Origin: Bacteroidaceae bacterium
GTDB taxonomy: Bacteria > Bacteroidota > Bacteroidia > Bacteroidales > Bacteroidaceae
Reading direction: 5' to 3'
Length of the DNA: 64,000 nt
Assembly: GCA_017552435.1 (NCBI GenBank)
Contig: JAFZPZ010000076.1
Location: 1-64,000, forward strand
The notes under the pieces: generated by a model
What the model was told of the DNA's origin: nothing
Database searches by the model: none
The model's input: only the letters and a program-made list of their open reading frames with translations
Translations under genes and position numbers: made by a program
Shown: positions 32,036 to 40,655 of the stretch, piece after piece
Position numbering within the stretch: position 1 is the first letter of the stretch
How the letters are laid out: every line of letters starts with the position of its first letter

Positions 32036-32677
32036 CTAACACTGGAGTTTCTTATATGCCTCCACAACCTCACGCATCGACATGATATACATTCTCAGTT
32101 TCCTGCCGTTCAACGGAGTTCGCTTGCCGTCCATCCAACTCAGTTCCTGAAACTCTTGGCAGAACGTCTTGTAGTCAATCTTTCCTTGCTGATACCACAA
32201 TAGCGCATCGGCATAGACAGAGAAGTACAGGTTGCAGAACGGTTTGAAGAAGATGAAGTGGTCATCGTCCTCATACACCATCTTGCAGAATTCCTTCACA
32301 ATACTTGGCACAAATTGTTCGTCAGCATATTCCTCTACCAGCTTCTTGTACTCCAAATATGTATCAATGGAATCGTCTATACTTTCATCCTTAGTGTGCA
32401 AGAAGTCTGATGGTGAAGAATGAAAGATGGTAATCTGATTCATGATATCTGCCGACCGTTCTGCCTGCTGATAGGTCGTCCGCTCTTCACTGAAGGCCAG
32501 CTCTCTGTGAAGCATCGCCAAATGATATTTCCCATAAACATGCGTCAACTTACAGGCCAGCGTAACATCCAGCGCACGACGTTGGTAACGTTCTGACAAG
32601 CCCTGATGTGGCTTTAAATGACAGAGTGTTTCTTCTTTGAAATATGATATTTTTCCCATCCAGTTATTTATTATCAT
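32036..32677 (-). CDS. Unknown protein coupled to the HEPN-motif gene
   Basis: A 213-residue soluble, mostly helical protein that I cannot assign. It is rich in aromatic and charged residues (DDHFIFFKPFCNLYFSVYAD, WYQQGKIDYKTFCQEFQELS). No signal peptide or membrane segment. Its start overlaps the 3' end of the HEPN-motif gene by 14 bp, so both are translated from one message and probably act together, for instance as toxin and partner. The gene is more AT-rich than the flanking core genes. Confidence 0.6.
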   Translation of the reverse strand: MIINNWMGKISYFKEETLCHLKPHQGLSERYQRRALDVTLACKLTHVYGKYHLAMLHRELAFSEERTTYQQAERSADIMNQITIFHSSPSDFLHTKDESIDDSIDTYLEYKKLVEEYADEQFVPSIVKEFCKMVYEDDDHFIFFKPFCNLYFSVYADALLWYQQGKIDYKTFCQEFQELSWMDGKRTPLNGRKLRMYIMSMREVVEAYKKLQC

Positions 32678-33293
32678 TCCGATGCCTCAATTCGCTAATC
32701 ATCTTGTCCCATTTCAGAATATATGAGTATAACTCCATAAAATAGTGATAAGCCCTCCTACGCATATATCGCTCTTGATAGTCAAAATAAAGAATAGGAT
32801 TTCCACTAACTGATATTTCCTTTGATGACATAGATTCGTCGAAAGACTCTATCATTGAGCTACTTATTTCAGCATTGTTAGATGCATGAGAAAAAGGGTT
32901 TCTGAAATGATTTAGGAATAATAATAGAGATTCTCTTTCTTCAGGTGTTATCAAATTAGAGCACTTAGCTGCTTCAATAACTTTATACAAATCCTTTCCT
33001 AAATACTTTTTGGTTCCCTTCCTATACAAATTTTCAAAGTCTTTTAGGTCTTCAATATGTTTTCCCCCAGATTCCCAATAAATCAAAGTTGTTTTTAAAC
33101 TTGCTTCGAATAAATAGTTTGTCAATGTAAATGCTGCTACCTCCTGTTTCTTGACCAAGCAATCACATACCTCATTAACAATAAATTTGATGGGTTTCAG
33201 TGAAACTAATTGTTTCTGTTTGATTATCTCTAACTTGTCTGTCATATTAAAATTCATTTTAACAAATAAGTCAGCATAGCTTACGTAGTCCAA
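32664..33293 (-). CDS. Possible HEPN-domain ribonuclease
   Basis: A 209-residue helical protein. The segment LLLFLNHFRNPFSHASN (124-140) contains R131-N-P-F-S-H136, an Rx4H motif in a helix end, which is the active-site signature of HEPN RNases found in toxin-antitoxin and abortive-infection systems. The rest (FTLTNYLFEASLKTTL, DLYKVIEAAKCSNLIT) is compatible with a four-helix bundle. ATG 33293 is used; 33257 and 33245 are possible. It overlaps the downstream unknown gene. HEPN is proposed from the motif alone. Confidence 0.5.
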   Translation of the reverse strand: MDYVSYADLFVKMNFNMTDKLEIIKQKQLVSLKPIKFIVNEVCDCLVKKQEVAAFTLTNYLFEASLKTTLIYWESGGKHIEDLKDFENLYRKGTKKYLGKDLYKVIEAAKCSNLITPEERESLLLFLNHFRNPFSHASNNAEISSSMIESFDESMSSKEISVSGNPILYFDYQERYMRRRAYHYFMELYSYILKWDKMISELRHRNDNK

Positions 33294-33344
33294 TAGCCAG
33301 CATTATTTGGATTGCTTTTATTCATAATAAGTGTTGCTTGGCTG

Positions 33345-33352
33345 CAAAGTTA
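33345..33352 (-). promoter_or_regulatory. -7 element of the HEPN-motif gene pair
   Basis: TAACTTTG on the minus strand; no clear -33 box. It is back to back with the promoter at 33373-33403. Confidence 0.45.
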
Positions 33353-33372
33353 CAAAATAATTGTCGATTTTC

Positions 33373-33403
33373 TTGCTTGTTTTAATTATTCGTATTATCT
33401 TTG
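33373..33403 (+). promoter_or_regulatory. Promoter of the 33527 gene
   Basis: TTG (33373-33375), 20-bp spacer, TATCTTTG (33396-33403). The predicted start is near 33410, leaving a ~117-nt leader. Confidence 0.6.
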
Positions 33404-33526
33404 CACCATATTTTTGCATCAAGAGTGGCGAAATGCCCACCAACCGGCCTATTCAGAATCGTTGGCAGCGGTGGTAAAAGGATGTGAGTTAAGAACGAAT
33501 TGTTTCATTAACTAAAAATTAACGAT

Positions 33527-33940
33527 ATGGAAATCAAAAAGATTGAGAACTGTACCTATGTGATGTTCCCTCGTCTGCAATGGCCAGGGCTTAAACCCAA
33601 ACATGTGGAGCGTGATGCTTTCCGAACAGAATTAAAACACGTTGAAGGTCATGGTGACTATTGGTTGCTATACCAACAAACTAAGCCACATCTTGTGGCC
33701 CATGTGCAGTTGCCAAAGACAGAGGCTGAGTTTGACGATATTCTTGGCTGGTGTTTAGGTCAAAATAAATGGTGTGACTATATCACGGGCGACTTCTCCT
33801 TTATCTGTGTCATTGCCGGCTTTAATGCAGCAGAACTGACTCCCAAATATCCAGACTTCATTAGTGAGCGCGTCTATGCTCTCTATGATGCCGTTTATTG
33901 GTGGTATGAGTATGGCAAAGAGGCTATATCTATTGAATAA
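33527..33940 (+). CDS. Unknown small soluble protein
   Basis: A 137-residue protein without signal peptide: MEIKKIENCTYVMFPRLQWP ... HLVAHVQLPKTEAEFDDIL ... FSFICVIAGFNAAELTPKYP ... VYALYDAVYWWYEYGKEA. Tryptophan- and tyrosine-rich C-terminus. I do not recognise the family. It has its own promoter and stands 78 bp before the HNH gene in the same direction; it may be part of that module or independent. Confidence 0.6.
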   Translation: MEIKKIENCTYVMFPRLQWPGLKPKHVERDAFRTELKHVEGHGDYWLLYQQTKPHLVAHVQLPKTEAEFDDILGWCLGQNKWCDYITGDFSFICVIAGFNAAELTPKYPDFISERVYALYDAVYWWYEYGKEAISIE

Positions 33941-33987
33941 TGTGTAAAAAAAGTTCGTGAAGGGGTCTTATTATCGGATATATTTTG

Positions 33988-33995
33988 TATTTTTG
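33988..33995 (+). promoter_or_regulatory. -7 element of the HNH/repeat-nuclease pair
   Basis: TATTTTTG, 23 bp before ATG 34019. No TTTG at the right distance. Confidence 0.4.
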
Positions 33996-34018
33996 CATGT
34001 GTATAAGCTAAAAATGAA

Positions 34019-34891
34019 ATGCGTATGGACTACGATGGTGGATTCATATTACAGAAAGAAGTAAACTGGTCTCTTCTGAAAGAGGGGCTTGCAATACCTG
34101 TGTCGGTCTGTTCGTATTTTCACGCCTGGGATGCCTCGATACTCAAACATGGGGCCAGCAAATCCATCAAGATTCTGATAGACGGAGAGTTCTACGATGC
34201 CACCCTTAAAAACATAAACTTTGACGAGCGGCGTTTTGCTGGTCACAAGGACATGATTCAGATACGCTACACTCCTAATTCTCCGATTGCAACCAAACTC
34301 CGTGCCTGTTTCCGAAAAAGCTACGAATACTTGTTTGCCCAACGGCAGCTGCCAGAGAATCACCATCGGCAGATACCGCTTCCTGACGACATCCACGAGT
34401 ATTTCCGTCTTTACTTGACCAGCAGCCCTGATGTCCTGTGCATGGAGTGCTGTACGGATTCTGATTATAAGCAGTTGGCAAATACACTCAGTTATTTTCC
34501 TGAAGAAGTCTATGAGGCGACTGACGATGACAAGTTCTTCCTTGCAGACAAGTTCGCTTCTGTCGAAGAAAAGCAGCAGTTGATGAAGTACCGTAAGCTA
34601 GACCGCAGCATCATCCGTATGCTCAAGGAGTATTACGACTATCGCGACGAGATTAGTGGCGAAAGGATTGGTAATGAGTATGGAGATAGTGTCGTCGAGG
34701 CTCACCATATCGACTATTTCACCCAATCGCAAAACAATGACTCCACGAATATCATTATCATCAGCCCCAATTACCACCGTATCATTCACAAGAACAATCC
34801 ACACTTCAATCGCAAGAGGTTTCAGTTTGAATTCGAGAATGGAGAGGTATTGAAGTTGAAATTATATGAACATCTGGATGGAAATCATTAA
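34019..34891 (+). CDS. HNH endonuclease
   Basis: A 290-residue protein. The C-terminal HNH (beta-beta-alpha metal) motif is clear: VEAHHIDYF (226-234, catalytic His pair), N244, and ISPNYHRIIHKNNP (248-261, metal-binding His253 and His257). The two CxxC zinc pairs common in McrA-type HNH enzymes are absent. The N-terminal ~110 residues (LAIPVSVCSYFHAW ... DGEFYDATLKNINFDERRFA) look like a separate beta-rich domain, as in restriction enzymes that read DNA with an N-terminal domain. It ends 21 bp before the repeat/Vsr-like nuclease gene, with which it is probably cotranscribed. Restriction or another defence role is likely but not shown. Confidence 0.75.
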   Translation: MRMDYDGGFILQKEVNWSLLKEGLAIPVSVCSYFHAWDASILKHGASKSIKILIDGEFYDATLKNINFDERRFAGHKDMIQIRYTPNSPIATKLRACFRKSYEYLFAQRQLPENHHRQIPLPDDIHEYFRLYLTSSPDVLCMECCTDSDYKQLANTLSYFPEEVYEATDDDKFFLADKFASVEEKQQLMKYRKLDRSIIRMLKEYYDYRDEISGERIGNEYGDSVVEAHHIDYFTQSQNNDSTNIIIISPNYHRIIHKNNPHFNRKRFQFEFENGEVLKLKLYEHLDGNH

Positions 34892-34912
34892 TTGTAAATA
34901 TACTTAACAAAT

Positions 34913-37159
34913 ATGCCTGTTAATAGTATCTTAGGAAAGAAAGCCATTATGAACTGCGGAATGCAAGCTGAAGTTATCGAAGATAATGGCTATAACGATA
35001 TAACGGTATGTTTTACGGATGGTTATATTTCTCACAGAAGGTCTAGACAGCAATTTAATAGTGGGAGTATAAATAATCCAAATGTGAATAGGACAAGTAT
35101 TATAGGGCGTAAAATGACAATGAATTGTGGTATGGAAGCCGAAGTGATAGAGGATTTTGGCTCAAAAAATATTACTGTTAGGTTTCCAGACGGGTATACA
35201 TCTTATCATAGAGAAAGAATTGCTTTCTTACGAGGGGAAATCTCAAATCCTAATTGTAGAAAGATTAGCCTTATAGGAAGAAAAAAGATGATGAATTGTG
35301 GCATGGAAGCCGAAGTAATTGAAGATTTTTCATACAAAAATATTACAGTTCAGTTCACCGATGGAACAATTCTAGAAAATAAAAGGAGAGATGCTTTTTT
35401 ATCAGGAAAAATTAAGAATCCTAACTATGATGGTAATAATATAAAAGGAACTGTCTCAATGATGAATTGTGGCATGGAGGCAGAAGTGATTGAAGATTAT
35501 GGAGATGAAAACATAACAGTAAAATTCTCTGATGGCACAATAAAGAAACATTGCTCAAGACATAATTTTTTGAAAGGTAAAATTAGGAACCCTAATCTTG
35601 CTAATAATCATTCTTTGCCTCAAGCCCTGGTTTATTATTTTGTACACAAATACTTTCCTGATACTGTAAGTAATTACAGACCTGATTGGTTAAGGAACAG
35701 AATGACCATGACTAATCTTGAGATTGATATATGGATACCATCAAAGGAAATTGGCATAGAATACGATGGTTACCGAAGTCATTGTAAGGAAACACAAAAC
35801 TCATTGGAAAAAGTTGAGTTAATCACATCTGCAAGTGAAATAAAAAAGATAATAACAATACTTGAACGTGGTGCAGTCATTCATTCATCGCCAAAACATA
35901 TTAATTATCAACTTGATTATGTTAGTGATTATAATGAATATCTGTCACTTCTGAAACAATTGGAAGATACTATAAATATTATCTTGAAGTATTTAGGTGT
36001 GTATGAAACTATCATAATTGACAATGATTTGATCAATAATCTGTATTACAAAATTGATCCTGCAGAATATAGAAAATTCATAGTCGATAATAGTGCTGGT
36101 AAAGGGAAAAAGAGAATTCTATGTAGTATCATTGGGAAAAAAGCGATGATGAATTGTGGCATGGAAGCAGAGGTAATAGAAGACAATGGTTTTCGAGATA
36201 TTACTGTGAAATTCGCAGATGGTTATGTTGCATATAATAGAACTCGACATGAATTTAAAACTGGACACATTAATAATCCTAATGTAATAAGAGGGTCATT
36301 GATAGGACAAAGTAAAGTGATGAAAAATGGTATGCAGGCAATGGTAATTGAAGATAAAGGAGCATATAATGTCATAATTAAATTTGAAGATGGTTACATT
36401 GCCCGTTGTTCACGAAGTCATTTTAAATCAGGTCAAGTTAAGAATCCTAATATAAATTTCGGAAGTATTTTAGGTGATAAGGCCATTATGAACTGTGGTA
36501 TGGAGGCCGAAGTTATAGAAGACAACGGTTGTAGAAATATTACTGTCCGTTTTACAGATGGTTATATCTCATATAAAAGGACAAGACAGGAATTTAAAGA
36601 AAGGGGAATTAATAACCCGAATATTAATAGAACGAGTTTTCTTGGCCGTAAATTAATTATGAAATGTGGAATGGAAGCAGAGGTAATAGAGGATAATGGT
36701 TCTAGAGATATTACTGTGAAATTTGCAGATGGTTATACTACATATCATAGAGAAAGAGGCGCTTTCGTAAGAAAAACAATTTCAAATCCCAATAGTAGAA
36801 TTATTAGTCTTGTTGGGAAAAGGCAGATGATGTGCTGTGGAATGGTTGCTGAAGTAATTGAGGATTGGGGGTATAAAAATATCACAGTTAAGTTCACAGA
36901 TGGAACAATTCTTAAAAATAGAAGGAGAGACTCTTTTTTATTAGGCCATATTAAAAATCCCAACTATGATGGTGGAAGTTTAAAAGGGAAAATTGCAATA
37001 ATGAATTGTGGAATAGAGGCAGAAGTAATTGAAGACTTTGGAAATGAAAACATAACTGTAAGATTCATAGATGGTACTATTCGGAAAAAATGTACTAGAC
37101 ATAATTTCTTAAAAGGGAAGATAGGAAACAAACAAAATGATGGAATAATTAAGCGATAA
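34913..37159 (+). CDS. Ten-repeat protein with central Vsr/DUF559-like nuclease domain
   Basis: A 748-residue soluble protein. It has four ~57-residue repeats (1-58, 59-115, 116-174, 175-230), a central domain (231-~400), and six more repeats (403-748). Each repeat reads S-x-x-G-K-x-x-MMNCGMEAEVIED-x-G-x3-ITV-x-F-x-DG, then R-x-x-F-x-x-G-x-I-x-NPN, probably a small SH3/Tudor-like barrel with DNA or protein binding. The central domain has SLPQALVYYFVHKYFPDTV and NLEIDIWIPSKEIGIEYDGY (269-288), which is the E-x-D ... E-x-D-G core of Vsr/DUF559-type PD-(D/E)XK nucleases. It lies 21 bp after the HNH gene. The DNA is AT-rich, unlike the flanking core. The combination is not one I can name. Confidence 0.75.
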   Translation: MPVNSILGKKAIMNCGMQAEVIEDNGYNDITVCFTDGYISHRRSRQQFNSGSINNPNVNRTSIIGRKMTMNCGMEAEVIEDFGSKNITVRFPDGYTSYHRERIAFLRGEISNPNCRKISLIGRKKMMNCGMEAEVIEDFSYKNITVQFTDGTILENKRRDAFLSGKIKNPNYDGNNIKGTVSMMNCGMEAEVIEDYGDENITVKFSDGTIKKHCSRHNFLKGKIRNPNLANNHSLPQALVYYFVHKYFPDTVSNYRPDWLRNRMTMTNLEIDIWIPSKEIGIEYDGYRSHCKETQNSLEKVELITSASEIKKIITILERGAVIHSSPKHINYQLDYVSDYNEYLSLLKQLEDTINIILKYLGVYETIIIDNDLINNLYYKIDPAEYRKFIVDNSAGKGKKRILCSIIGKKAMMNCGMEAEVIEDNGFRDITVKFADGYVAYNRTRHEFKTGHINNPNVIRGSLIGQSKVMKNGMQAMVIEDKGAYNVIIKFEDGYIARCSRSHFKSGQVKNPNINFGSILGDKAIMNCGMEAEVIEDNGCRNITVRFTDGYISYKRTRQEFKERGINNPNINRTSFLGRKLIMKCGMEAEVIEDNGSRDITVKFADGYTTYHRERGAFVRKTISNPNSRIISLVGKRQMMCCGMVAEVIEDWGYKNITVKFTDGTILKNRRRDSFLLGHIKNPNYDGGSLKGKIAIMNCGIEAEVIEDFGNENITVRFIDGTIRKKCTRHNFLKGKIGNKQNDGIIKR

Positions 37160-37377
37160 CAAACTTCAAATTCAACGTCTTGTAATGTATATTATTGAAG
37201 AGTTTAGTATTATGACAATAATTGAAGAAAAATGACCAAAGGAAATGATACTTGTTTTCGCCTCTTTTTCTGATTTGTAATTATGATACGTCCACATAGA
37301 GTAGAAGAGACCTTGTTTTCCTATACTTCCGAAAAATGAGCAGGATCCTTTGCAATTTAGCAGAAAAAAAACAAATT

Positions 37378-38370
37378 ATGTACGGGAATCATCATTACTT
37401 ACCACAATTTTATCTCAACGGATTTGTCGGGGAGAACGAAAAGCTGTATTATTGCAGAAAAAAATATAACACCTTTAAAACTGTTTATCCTTCTGGGATT
37501 TATTATAAAAAGGGATTAAATGATGTCGATTTAGGAGAAAAGGGTTATTACGATTTAGAAAAAGAATTTTTCATGAAGAAAGATAATCGATACGCCCAAG
37601 CTTTTAATGACATGCGAGAGAAGTTCCATTATGACATTAATTCAATGCCTTTACAAGTCAAAGCGGACATTGTAGAATTTGTTCTTGGACTTTGGTGGAG
37701 AGTTCCTGGAGGATTGCAACATGTGATAGATTTATTAGAACATGAGGGTATTGTAACTCCATATATTGACAAGGAAAGCCATCATGTTTATTATAAGGAA
37801 GATGTGCCTTCTATAATAGAACTTTTGCGGAAAGATGAAAGATACCAAAAAGTTCTCATGCCAACAGTATATGAAGAAAATATTGATATGCATAACTGGT
37901 TTAAACTCGAAGATAAGTTTTGGATATATGAAACGTATGAACCTCTTCTCATTGGCGATATACCTTATGTCCCGTTAAAGACTGAAAACAAGAGGGGCAA
38001 AATATTGGAGGAGTTTATGATTCCATTAGATAAAAATCATATACTAATTTACTCTCAAAAACATCCGTCGTTCTTTGAGGTGCATTTGCTTTATTATTTT
38101 AACCTTTGTGTTGTTTATGGAGCATCAGAGAAAATCGTTTGTAGTAATTTAGACTATTTGAAAGAGAAATTAGAAATATATAAACCAATTATGGTCAGAT
38201 TGAATAAAATGGGTATAGATGGAATAAAAGAAAAATTATTAGCACCTTTTGTGGAATTCCAATCGCAGTTTGCCACCTATAAAGAATTTGAAGAATACGC
38301 AAAAAATACAGACCATAGTAAGTTTGCGACTCCTGAGACAATTAGTCGAATTGCAAACAAGTACAGTTAG
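37378..38370 (+). CDS. DUF4238 family protein
   Basis: A 330-residue soluble protein. MYGNHHYLPQFYLNGF at the N-terminus is the hallmark of DUF4238 (HHYxPxFYL), followed by YYDLEKEFFMKKD and NWFKLEDKFWIYETYEPLLIGDIPYVPL. Its function is unknown; members are frequent in accessory and defence-rich regions. An upstream ATG at 37336 would add 14 residues before the conserved start; ATG 37378 is preferred for the family match. AT-rich; single gene with ~180 bp upstream lacking a convincing promoter. Confidence 0.75.
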   Translation: MYGNHHYLPQFYLNGFVGENEKLYYCRKKYNTFKTVYPSGIYYKKGLNDVDLGEKGYYDLEKEFFMKKDNRYAQAFNDMREKFHYDINSMPLQVKADIVEFVLGLWWRVPGGLQHVIDLLEHEGIVTPYIDKESHHVYYKEDVPSIIELLRKDERYQKVLMPTVYEENIDMHNWFKLEDKFWIYETYEPLLIGDIPYVPLKTENKRGKILEEFMIPLDKNHILIYSQKHPSFFEVHLLYYFNLCVVYGASEKIVCSNLDYLKEKLEIYKPIMVRLNKMGIDGIKEKLLAPFVEFQSQFATYKEFEEYAKNTDHSKFATPETISRIANKYS

Positions 38371-38490
38371 TCCTATAATGATATGAAGCCCACTAAGAAT
38401 CGTAATTTCAGCATAGCTTGGCGGTGGCGAAAGATGTTTTTCAGAGGACAGGGTAAAAGAGGTAAACTATGAATCGTAGAACCTGTTTTT

Positions 38491-38596
38491 AAGGTTCCAA
38501 TTTGGCACCTTAAAGATGGAAATGAAAAGAATCTTGATATTCCAATTTGGCATCTCAAGTTGAAATCATGCATTTAAGATGCCATTTTGGCACCTT
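38491..38596. repeat. Three 21-bp palindromes upstream of the DUF3841 module
   Basis: 38491-38511 (AAGGTTCCAATTTGGCACCT), 38539-38559 and 38576-38596 (AAGATGCCATTTTGGCACCT) are each imperfect palindromes around TGCCA/TGGCA. The middle one is part of a 27-bp sequence (38536-38562) repeated in inverted form after the DUF3841 gene with one mismatch. Confidence 0.75.
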
Positions 38597-38651
38597 GAAC
38601 GAACGCAGTGGATGTTTGGTATTACAAAATGGAATATTAAAGGGAGGATAC

Positions 38652-38744
38652 ATGGATACTCTCGGCAAGCCAGACTCACCAGAACGTGAGGCATTCAGGC
38701 GCAAGGCTGCGGAGTATGTTGCAAGTATGGATGATGAACTTTGA
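38652..38744 (+). CDS. Small 30-residue ORF upstream of DUF3841
   Basis: Thirty codons, MDTLGKPDSPEREAFRRKAA and ten more ending MDDEL, highly charged and helical. It has an unusually strong Shine-Dalgarno site for this genome (GGGAGGA at 38642-38648, 5 bp before ATG). It ends 22 bp before the DUF3841 start. It may be a partner (antitoxin- or leader-like) of that protein; no family is recognised. Confidence 0.5.
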   Translation: MDTLGKPDSPEREAFRRKAAEYVASMDDEL

Positions 38745-38766
38745 GTATAGCAAGATATGTTAGGAT

Positions 38767-39393
38767 ATGAGACTTTGGACGATACAGGGAATAGAAATCT
38801 ATGAACAGTTGGTGAGAGAGGGTGTTGCCTATTGCACCAAACCGTCATGGGGTGATGAAGAGGTCTTCATGTATGCTTATCATTGGATGACCGAGCAAAT
38901 GCGGAAACGTATAGGAGAGCCGCCAATCGAAGGAATTGAATATCCAATGTGGGCGTGGTATCAATATGACTCTGCAAAAAAGAATAAGCCTCCAAGAAAT
39001 CAAAACAATGTACCAGAAGGTCTTTACGTCTATATGGAAATAGAAATACCAGAGAAGGATGTCGTTCTATCGGATTTTAATAGTTGGCTTGCCCCTTTAA
39101 ACCAAGCCCCACTTAAAAATTGGAAAAGGATATGGAAAAAGATAAATCTGCACGACAAGATTGCTGGTAGAAGTTTGGATTTCATGGAATACTCTCAGGA
39201 CTTACGACATGAGATAGAAGAAAGCTGGGAAACAGTTTTTGATTTAGATTTGCGAGAAAAGGGGATTTCATGCAAACACAAACGAAACAGAAGCATTCAG
39301 GCTACATTCTGGGCATTGTATCCAGAGAACATCGTTTCCGTTGAATTCCTTGAAAGAAAAGGGGATGTTATTAAACCTATAAAATACAAATAG
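38767..39393 (+). CDS. DUF3841 family protein
   Basis: A 208-residue soluble protein that begins MRLWTIQGIEIYEQLVREG and continues with WMTEQMRKRIG, YPMWAWYQY and VYMEIEIPEKDVVLSDFNSW, which are the conserved parts of DUF3841. The family's function is unknown. It lies with the 30-residue ORF between copies of a 27-bp inverted repeat (38536-38562 and 39442-39468), a cassette-like arrangement. Low GC like its neighbours. Confidence 0.75.
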   Translation: MRLWTIQGIEIYEQLVREGVAYCTKPSWGDEEVFMYAYHWMTEQMRKRIGEPPIEGIEYPMWAWYQYDSAKKNKPPRNQNNVPEGLYVYMEIEIPEKDVVLSDFNSWLAPLNQAPLKNWKRIWKKINLHDKIAGRSLDFMEYSQDLRHEIEESWETVFDLDLREKGISCKHKRNRSIQATFWALYPENIVSVEFLERKGDVIKPIKYK

Positions 39394-39441
39394 ATAAATC
39401 TTATCAGAGAATACAAGTTGTTTGAGTGGTGGGATTAATTG

Positions 39442-39468
39442 CAACTTGAGATGCCAAATTGGCATATC
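39442..39468. repeat. 27-bp inverted copy after DUF3841
   Basis: CAACTTGAGATGCCAAATTG and seven more bases; 26 of 27 positions match the reverse complement of 38536-38562. It contains the near-perfect palindrome TGCCAA-A-TTGGCA. Confidence 0.85.
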
Positions 39469-39728
39469 AAAACATGAAAACGCCCCATCTTGCAGATATG
39501 TGTGGAGTTAACACACGGAATCCCTGAAAAGGATGGAAAGATAAAGTGGGAAGCATGTTTTTTTGCAAAAGTGCCGAATGATGCGATTTTATAGAGATTT
39601 CGTGCCCCCAAAGAGCAGAACCCAGTGAATTGTCATCACAAAAATTGCTATGTTCAGGTTTTCTGCCTACTTTTTATCTCTTAGCTCACTTTTTGTCGGG
39701 CTTTGCTTCATAGTTCGAAATAATTTCG
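39469..39728. other. Intergenic stretch, nothing recognised
   Basis: Non-coding sequence between the DUF3841 cassette and panB. One short GTGT/ACAC hairpin near 39500; no gene. Confidence 0.5.
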
Positions 39729-39736
39729 TACCTTTG
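39729..39736 (+). promoter_or_regulatory. -7 element of panB
   Basis: TACCTTTG; TTTG at 39702-39705 is 23 bp upstream, slightly long. The ~90-nt leader has a hairpin CTTGG-A-TTCT / AGAACCAAG (39764-39790). Confidence 0.5.
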
Positions 39737-39833
39737 CACGCTCATAAAAAAAACTTAACCCTTCTTGGATTCTGATTCTTTAGAACCAAGGCGCGCTGTT
39801 AAGGCGCGGAACATTCTTCATTATATTATTATC

Positions 39834-40652
39834 ATGTCCGGATACTTAGTAAGCGACACACGCAAGGTGACGACTCACCGTCTCATAGAAATGAAGGAAC
39901 AGGGGCAGCAGATAGCCATGCTGACCTCTTACGATTATACAATGGCGCAGATTGTTGACCAGGCAGGCATCGACATTATCCTTGTGGGCGACAGTGCCAG
40001 CAACGTGATGGCTGGCAATATGACGACGCTTCCCATTACGCTCGACCAGATGATATATCACGCCAGTAGTGTGGTGCGAGGCGTGAAGCGTGCTCTTGTG
40101 GTATGCGACATGCCTTTCGGCACTTATCAGGTCAATGCGACCGAAGGTGTGAAGAACGCTATCCGCATCATGCAGGAAAGCGGCTGTGATGCCCTCAAGC
40201 TCGAGGGTGGGGTAGAGATACAAGACACCGTACGTGCTATTCTTGATGCCGGCATTCCCGTAATGGGACATCTGGGACTGACGCCGCAGAGCATCAATAA
40301 GTTCGGTACATACGCTGTTCGTGCCAAGGAAGAGGCCGAGGCTGAGAAACTGCTCAGCGATGCACGACTGCTCAGCGAGATGGGTTGTTTCGCCATTGTT
40401 CTTGAGAAGATACCCGCAGCCCTGACGAAGAAGGTCTGCGAGCAGGTGAAAGTACCCGTTATCGGCATTGGAGCTGGACAAGCCGACGGTCAGGTGTTGG
40501 TCGTTCACGACATGTTGGGCATGACAAAAGGCTTCTCTCCCAAGTTCCTGCGCCGCTATGCCGACCTTTCCACCGTCATCACCGATGCCGTGGGGCAGTA
40601 CATCACCGATGTCAAAGCTCAGGATTTCCCCAGCGAAGCGGAGTCGTATTAA
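39834..40652 (+). CDS. panB: 3-methyl-2-oxobutanoate hydroxymethyltransferase
   Basis: A 272-residue cytosolic TIM-barrel enzyme making ketopantoate from alpha-ketoisovalerate and methylene-THF in pantothenate synthesis. Diagnostic segments: [32 protein letters not shown] (metal-binding Asp), [28 protein letters not shown], and [23 protein letters not shown] 39834 ([13 protein letters not shown]) is chosen over an upstream in-frame ATG at 39765 because it begins the conserved domain and lies after the leader hairpin. Its stop is 3 bp from the convergent PAP2 stop. Confidence 0.95.
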   Translation: MSGYLVSDTRKVTTHRLIEMKEQGQQIAMLTSYDYTMAQIVDQAGIDIILVGDSASNVMAGNMTTLPITLDQMIYHASSVVRGVKRALVVCDMPFGTYQVNATEGVKNAIRIMQESGCDALKLEGGVEIQDTVRAILDAGIPVMGHLGLTPQSINKFGTYAVRAKEEAEAEKLLSDARLLSEMGCFAIVLEKIPAALTKKVCEQVKVPVIGIGAGQADGQVLVVHDMLGMTKGFSPKFLRRYADLSTVITDAVGQYITDVKAQDFPSEAESY

Positions 40653-40655
40653 AAA

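Noticed and set aside
34913..37159. DNA-level repeats in the AT-rich gene as a non-coding repeat array
   Set aside because: The frame is open through all ten repeats and amino acids are better conserved than bases, so it is a real repeat protein.
39764..39790. Leader hairpin of panB as a riboswitch
   Set aside because: A single short stem-loop without a recognised ligand-binding core; probably only a structured leader.
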